From the NCBI GenBank assembly GCA_017303555.1, contig JAFLCN010000004.1, positions 62,001-126,000 of the forward strand: a DNA stretch of 64,000 nucleotides. Reading direction: 5' to 3'. Made by a program: the position numbers and the translations under genes. Below the pieces are notes generated by a model that was not told where the DNA came from, ran no database searches, and saw only the letters and a list, made by a program, of their open reading frames with translations. The first letter of the stretch is position 1, and every line of letters starts with the position of its first letter. This DNA comes from Planctomycetota bacterium. Lineage in GTDB: Bacteria > Planctomycetota > Phycisphaerae > Phycisphaerales > UBA1924. Positions 60,586-64,000 of the stretch are shown in pieces.

Positions 60586-63500
60586 ATGAACCCAGCATCC
60601 GCTTCGAACCCCCCCGTTCCCAACCAAAACGCCCAGGCACCGACCGCCCCGGATTCCAACTCCAAGCAGGCGAAGGCGGATTCGGGTGAGAAGAGCCGGT
60701 ACCGCGCGACTCTGAACCTGCCCCAGACAGCGTTCCCGATGAAGGCGAACCTGGTTCAGAACGAACCCGCCACGCTGAAGCGCTGGGAGAAAATCAAGCT
60801 CTACGACAGGGTGCGCCAGAGCCGCGCCGGCAAGCCGAAGTACAACTTCCACGACGGGCCTCCGTACGCGAACGGTTCGATCCACCTCGGGCACTTGATG
60901 AACAAGGTTCTGAAGGACCTGGTGGTGCGTAGCCGCACGATGCAGGGGTTCGATTGTCCGTACGTGCCGGGCTGGGATTGCCACGGATTGCCAATCGAGC
61001 ACAAGGTGATGACGGAGCTTGTTGAATCAAAGAAGATCGACAAGCTGCTGACACTCACAGACGACCAGCGCCGCATCGCCGTCCGGCGCGAATGCCAGAA
61101 ACACGCGGAGAAATATCAGAAGCTGCACACGCAGCAGATGACCAGGCTGCTGACGCTCGCGGACTATGAGCATCCGTACATGACGATGAAGCCCGAGTAC
61201 GAGGCGGGCGTGCTGGAAGTGCTCGCCGATCTGCTCGAGCACGGGCTGGTCTATCGCGCGCTCAAGCCGGTGCACTGGTCGATCGCGAACGAGACGGCGC
61301 TCGCCGAAGCCGAACTCGAGTACATGGACCGGGAAGACCTCTCGGTGTATGTCGATTTCGAGGCGGCGGACCCGGAAAAGGTGTACGACGCGTTCGGGCT
61401 TCCCCCCCACGACGACGAAGACCAGGAATCGGCGAAGGCCGAGCCCGGCAAGCGCCCCGGTCAGCGCCCGAGCTTCACGATCTGGACCACGACGCCGTGG
61501 ACACTCCCGGCGAATCTGGCGATCGCGGTGAACCCCGACTACGAGTACGCGCTCGTCTTTGTCGATGGCAACGTCACGGTGATGGCAAAGGACCTTGTCG
61601 AGAAAGTGACAAAGGCCGCAAAGAGCGAAGAAGTGACGGTGCTCGCAACGACCTCTGGCGAAAAACTGGTCGGCCTGCGCTATCGCCACCCGTTTGTGGA
61701 TCTCGCAAAGCAGGAGGGCGTGGCCTCCGCCGCGTTCGACTCGCGCGGGGCGAAGAACGATTCGGTCTTCACCTTGATGAGCGCGGACTACGTCACGCTC
61801 GAAGACGGCACCGGCCTGGTGCATACCGCTCCCGGCCACGGCGCCGAAGATTTCCAGACCGGCCAGCGCGAGCGGCTGCCGGTGTATTGCCCCGTCACGC
61901 ACAACGGCAAGTACGACGCGACCGTGCCGAAGTGGCTGCAAGGCCTGTCCATCTGGGATGCCAACCAGAAAGTGGCCGATCACCTGCGCGACAGCGGGCA
62001 TCTCTTCTATAGCCACAAGTTCACGCACAGTTATCCCCACGACTGGCGCAGCAAGACTCCGGTCATCTTCCGTTGCACGGAGCAGTGGTTCATCGGCGTG
62101 GAGCGAACGTTCGAGGCGACGCCGGGTGCGTCGGCGAAGACGCTCCGCCAATCCTCACTCGATGCGACGGCAACCGGCGTTGCGTTCGTGCCCGAATGGG
62201 GCCGCAACCGCATGCGGGGCATGCTGGAATCGCGACCCGACTGGTGCATCAGCCGCCAGCGTGCCTGGGGCCTGGGCATCCCGAGTTTCATCACGGCCGA
62301 CGGCAAGAGCGTGATGACGGCGGCGATCACTCGCGCCGTCGCTTCGCTGGTGCGTGCCAAGGGCTCGGACGTCTGGTTCCAGATGACGCCCGAAGAACTG
62401 CTCGCCGCCTACGACGAAACCACGGATTCGGAATTGCCCGCGGACTTGCGTTCTGCGATGTCGGCGGCAAATCGCAAATCGCTCAAAAAGGGCAACGACA
62501 TCCTCGACGTCTGGTTCGAGTCCGGCTCGTCCTGGAACGCCGTGCTGCGTCAACGCGGCCTGGGCTATCCCGCCGACCTGTATCTCGAAGGATCCGACCA
62601 GCACCGCGGCTGGTTCCAGGTTTCGCTGCTCACCGGGCTCGGTGTCACCGGTCAGCCTCCATTCAAGACTGTGCTCACGCACGGCTTCATGGTCGACAAG
62701 GACGGCCGCAAGCTGAGCAAAAGCAGCGGCGACACGGTCGAGAATCTCTTCGAAGAGTTCGGTGTAGACGTGCTGCGCTGGTGGGTCAGCTCGCTCGCGT
62801 ACGAGAACGATGTGAAAGTGGACAAGGAGTTCTTTGCCGGCGCGGGCGAGAGCTACCGCAAAGTCCGGAACACGCTGCGCTTTCTGCTCAGCAACCTCAG
62901 CGACTACACGCCCAATCCCGAAGCGCTCAAGGCGATCCAGCCGGCTTCGGTGAACGCGTGGGTTCTCGCGGAGTTCGACAAGCTCTCGAAGGAAGTAATC
63001 GACGCCTACAAGTCCTTCGATTTCCGCACGGCGCACCTCAAGCTCTTTGACTTCTGCAACGACACGCTCTCGGCGATCTACCTTGCCGCCGTCAAGGATC
63101 GTCTGTACTGCGACGCCAAGGATGCGCCGCGTCGGCGTGAAACGCAGGCCGCGATCTACACGCTCACCGACGGGTTGTGCCGCCTGCTCGCTCCCATTCT
63201 CTGCCACACGGCCGACGAGGCCTTCCGCGCTCTCCGCGCCGCCAAGACCGACGACGTCTGCGTGCACATCGAGGACAATCTGCCCTCGCTCAACGTCATC
63301 GCGCACGAGCACTGGTACAAGGTGCTGCAGGCCCGGGGAAACGCAACACTCGCCATGGAGAAAGCCAAAGCCGAACTCGGAGTCGAGAATCCGCTCGATA
63401 TGGGTGTCACGCTGCCGGACGGCGACGGTGCGCTCGGAGCGTTCGACGCCGCGGACCTCGCGGACCTGCTCGGCGTCAGCCGCGTGAAGCTCGAAAAGGC

Positions 63501-63639
63501 CGCATCCGCCCCGACCATTCAGGACCTGCGCGCCGAGCCCCGCTGCGAGCGTTCCTGGAAGCGCGACGGCACAGTCAGACAACGCTCCGACGGGGGCATG
63601 CTCTCCGACCGCGATGCCGCGGCGGTCGGCGTGCAGTAG
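60586..63639 (+). CDS. ileS: Isoleucyl-tRNA synthetase
   Basis: Class I synthetase for tRNA-Ile (1017 residues). ATG 60586 has GAGAG upstream; an N-terminal Gln/Ala/Pro stretch of about 40 residues precedes the core. The HIGH motif is HLGH in PYANGSIHLGHLMNK, KMSKS is KLSKS (GRKLSKSSGDTV), and the CP1 editing domain includes TIWTTTPWTLPANLAIAV. The C-terminal zinc knuckle is degenerate: it ends CERSWKRDGT...LSDRDAAAV, where bacterial IleRS has CxRCW...LCxRC, so three of four Cys are lost. The 267 bases upstream hold no T-box that I can recognise. Confidence 0.96.
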   Translation: MNPASASNPPVPNQNAQAPTAPDSNSKQAKADSGEKSRYRATLNLPQTAFPMKANLVQNEPATLKRWEKIKLYDRVRQSRAGKPKYNFHDGPPYANGSIHLGHLMNKVLKDLVVRSRTMQGFDCPYVPGWDCHGLPIEHKVMTELVESKKIDKLLTLTDDQRRIAVRRECQKHAEKYQKLHTQQMTRLLTLADYEHPYMTMKPEYEAGVLEVLADLLEHGLVYRALKPVHWSIANETALAEAELEYMDREDLSVYVDFEAADPEKVYDAFGLPPHDDEDQESAKAEPGKRPGQRPSFTIWTTTPWTLPANLAIAVNPDYEYALVFVDGNVTVMAKDLVEKVTKAAKSEEVTVLATTSGEKLVGLRYRHPFVDLAKQEGVASAAFDSRGAKNDSVFTLMSADYVTLEDGTGLVHTAPGHGAEDFQTGQRERLPVYCPVTHNGKYDATVPKWLQGLSIWDANQKVADHLRDSGHLFYSHKFTHSYPHDWRSKTPVIFRCTEQWFIGVERTFEATPGASAKTLRQSSLDATATGVAFVPEWGRNRMRGMLESRPDWCISRQRAWGLGIPSFITADGKSVMTAAITRAVASLVRAKGSDVWFQMTPEELLAAYDETTDSELPADLRSAMSAANRKSLKKGNDILDVWFESGSSWNAVLRQRGLGYPADLYLEGSDQHRGWFQVSLLTGLGVTGQPPFKTVLTHGFMVDKDGRKLSKSSGDTVENLFEEFGVDVLRWWVSSLAYENDVKVDKEFFAGAGESYRKVRNTLRFLLSNLSDYTPNPEALKAIQPASVNAWVLAEFDKLSKEVIDAYKSFDFRTAHLKLFDFCNDTLSAIYLAAVKDRLYCDAKDAPRRRETQAAIYTLTDGLCRLLAPILCHTADEAFRALRAAKTDDVCVHIEDNLPSLNVIAHEHWYKVLQARGNATLAMEKAKAELGVENPLDMGVTLPDGDGALGAFDAADLADLLGVSRVKLEKAASAPTIQDLRAEPRCERSWKRDGTVRQRSDGGMLSDRDAAAVGVQ

Positions 63640-63657
63640 GCAAGCGTCAAAGGCAAC

Positions 63658-63858
63658 TCAGGCGCCCGAAAGTCCCTTGCGGGGCGTCGGTCCCGCCTTG
63701 CCCGAAACCTGCCCCTTCGCCTGGTTGCCGGCGCCCTTGGGGCCGCCTTTCGCCCAGGGCGCGGGCTGCTTCAGAGCGTCGGTCATCTCGATGATCGGCG
63801 GGCGACCGGGAGGAGTCGGCTTCTTCTTCGGCGTGGGATCCGGATTTGGCGTGCTCAT
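63658..63858 (-). CDS. Small Pro/Lys/Gly-rich hypothetical protein
   Basis: A 66-residue, low-complexity protein (MSTPNPDPTPKKKPTPPGRP, then APWAKGGPKGAGNQAKGQ). It has no hydrophobic part and no motif I know. It might be a real but disordered protein, or an artefact of GC-rich sequence. It converges with ileS. Confidence 0.4.
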   Translation of the reverse strand: MSTPNPDPTPKKKPTPPGRPPIIEMTDALKQPAPWAKGGPKGAGNQAKGQVSGKAGPTPRKGLSGA

Positions 63859-63939
63859 GCGGAGACTCTATGACCGCATTCCGGCCCCTTTTCGGCGTGC
63901 CCGCTCGGACCGGCTGTCGCTCCCGAACAACTGTCGCAA

Positions 63940-63989
63940 AAACGCAACAGGGGCTTGAGAAGGCCCAAAGGCGGGCCGATGTTGCGTTT
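63940..63989. repeat. Inverted repeat near the window end
   Basis: AAACGCAACA (63940-63949) and TGTTGCGTTT (63980-63989) are perfect inverted arms enclosing 30 bases that can form an inner stem GGCCC/GGGCC. The region lies between the small hypothetical gene and the window edge; its role is unknown. Confidence 0.4.
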
Positions 63990-64000
63990 CATGAACACGC

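Noticed and set aside
63614..63958. A plus-strand frame after ileS
   Set aside because: Low-complexity GC-rich sequence overlapping the ileS end and the reverse small gene, no conserved features.
1..64000. tRNA, rRNA, CRISPR arrays, insertion sequences
   Set aside because: I looked for tRNA TpsiC-like signatures, regular direct repeats and transposase motifs and saw none. A tRNA scan would be needed to be certain.

Overview
The window is a high-GC, gene-dense bacterial chromosome segment. It carries almost no repeats, no mobile elements and no RNA genes that I can see. The content suggests a motile Planctomycetota member, most likely class Phycisphaerae. The grounds are a complete flagellar export and hook cluster, tandem DUF4097 beta-solenoid proteins, zinc-ribbon membrane proteins, an LpxI-type lipid A enzyme, and many GTG/TTG starts. 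This placement is an inference from gene content and style; there is no rRNA or other marker here to prove it.

Layout. 1-5.7 kb: the 3' end of a beta-class DNA methyltransferase, a small membrane protein, asparagine synthetase, an MscS channel, a lipoprotein amidase and folK. 5.8-16.7 kb (minus strand): a flagellar export and regulation block read fliN-fliO-fliP-fliQ-fliR-flhB-flhA-flhF-flhG-(membrane protein)-fliA, with several 4-base stop/start overlaps. 16.8-18.6 kb: two tandem DUF4097 proteins, divergent from a GH31 glucosidase (18.8-21.0 kb). 21.2-40.5 kb (plus strand): a TPR membrane protein, a FlgN-like coiled-coil protein, a soluble histidine kinase and a sigma-54 response regulator (FlrB/FlrC type). 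These lead into flgB-flgC-fliE-fliF-fliG-fliH-fliI-fliJ-(MotE-like)-fliK-flgD-(flagellar operon protein)-flgE-(MotA-like)-fliL. 40.6-47.4 kb: an S41 peptidase lipoprotein, a LolA-like secreted protein, an ECF sigma/zinc anti-sigma pair, a large hybrid sensor kinase and a small zinc-ribbon protein. 47.5-64 kb: housekeeping and envelope genes (lpxI, TlyA-like methylase, obg, PilZ protein, two zinc-ribbon membrane paralogues, MFS transporter, acetyltransferase, ispG, lipase-like hydrolase, HEAT-repeat protein, DUF2617-like protein, ileS).

How it works together. The minus-strand block builds the type III export gate, its cytoplasmic regulators (FlhF, FlhG) and the flagellar sigma factor. The plus-strand block builds the basal body, switch, ATPase and hook. 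Good sigma-54 -24/-12 matches sit in front of flgB, fliE and flgE, directly downstream of the FlrC-like activator, so a FlrBC/sigma-54 hierarchy is the simplest reading. Notably absent from an otherwise complete cluster are fliM, motB, flgF/G, flgK/L, fliD and flagellin. A divergent MotA-like gene sits where motA-motB is usually found.

Other points of interest: a probable CTG start for fliJ, a terminator overlapping the folK start, a terminator-like hairpin inside the hybrid kinase coding region, a LexA-like palindrome upstream of the HEAT-repeat gene, and an isoleucyl-tRNA synthetase whose C-terminal zinc knuckle has lost three of its four cysteines. No stretch longer than 300 bases lacks a gene; the largest gaps are 60319-60585, 59509-59757, 47305-47541 and 18603-18833. 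I did not find one clearly novel multi-gene system.
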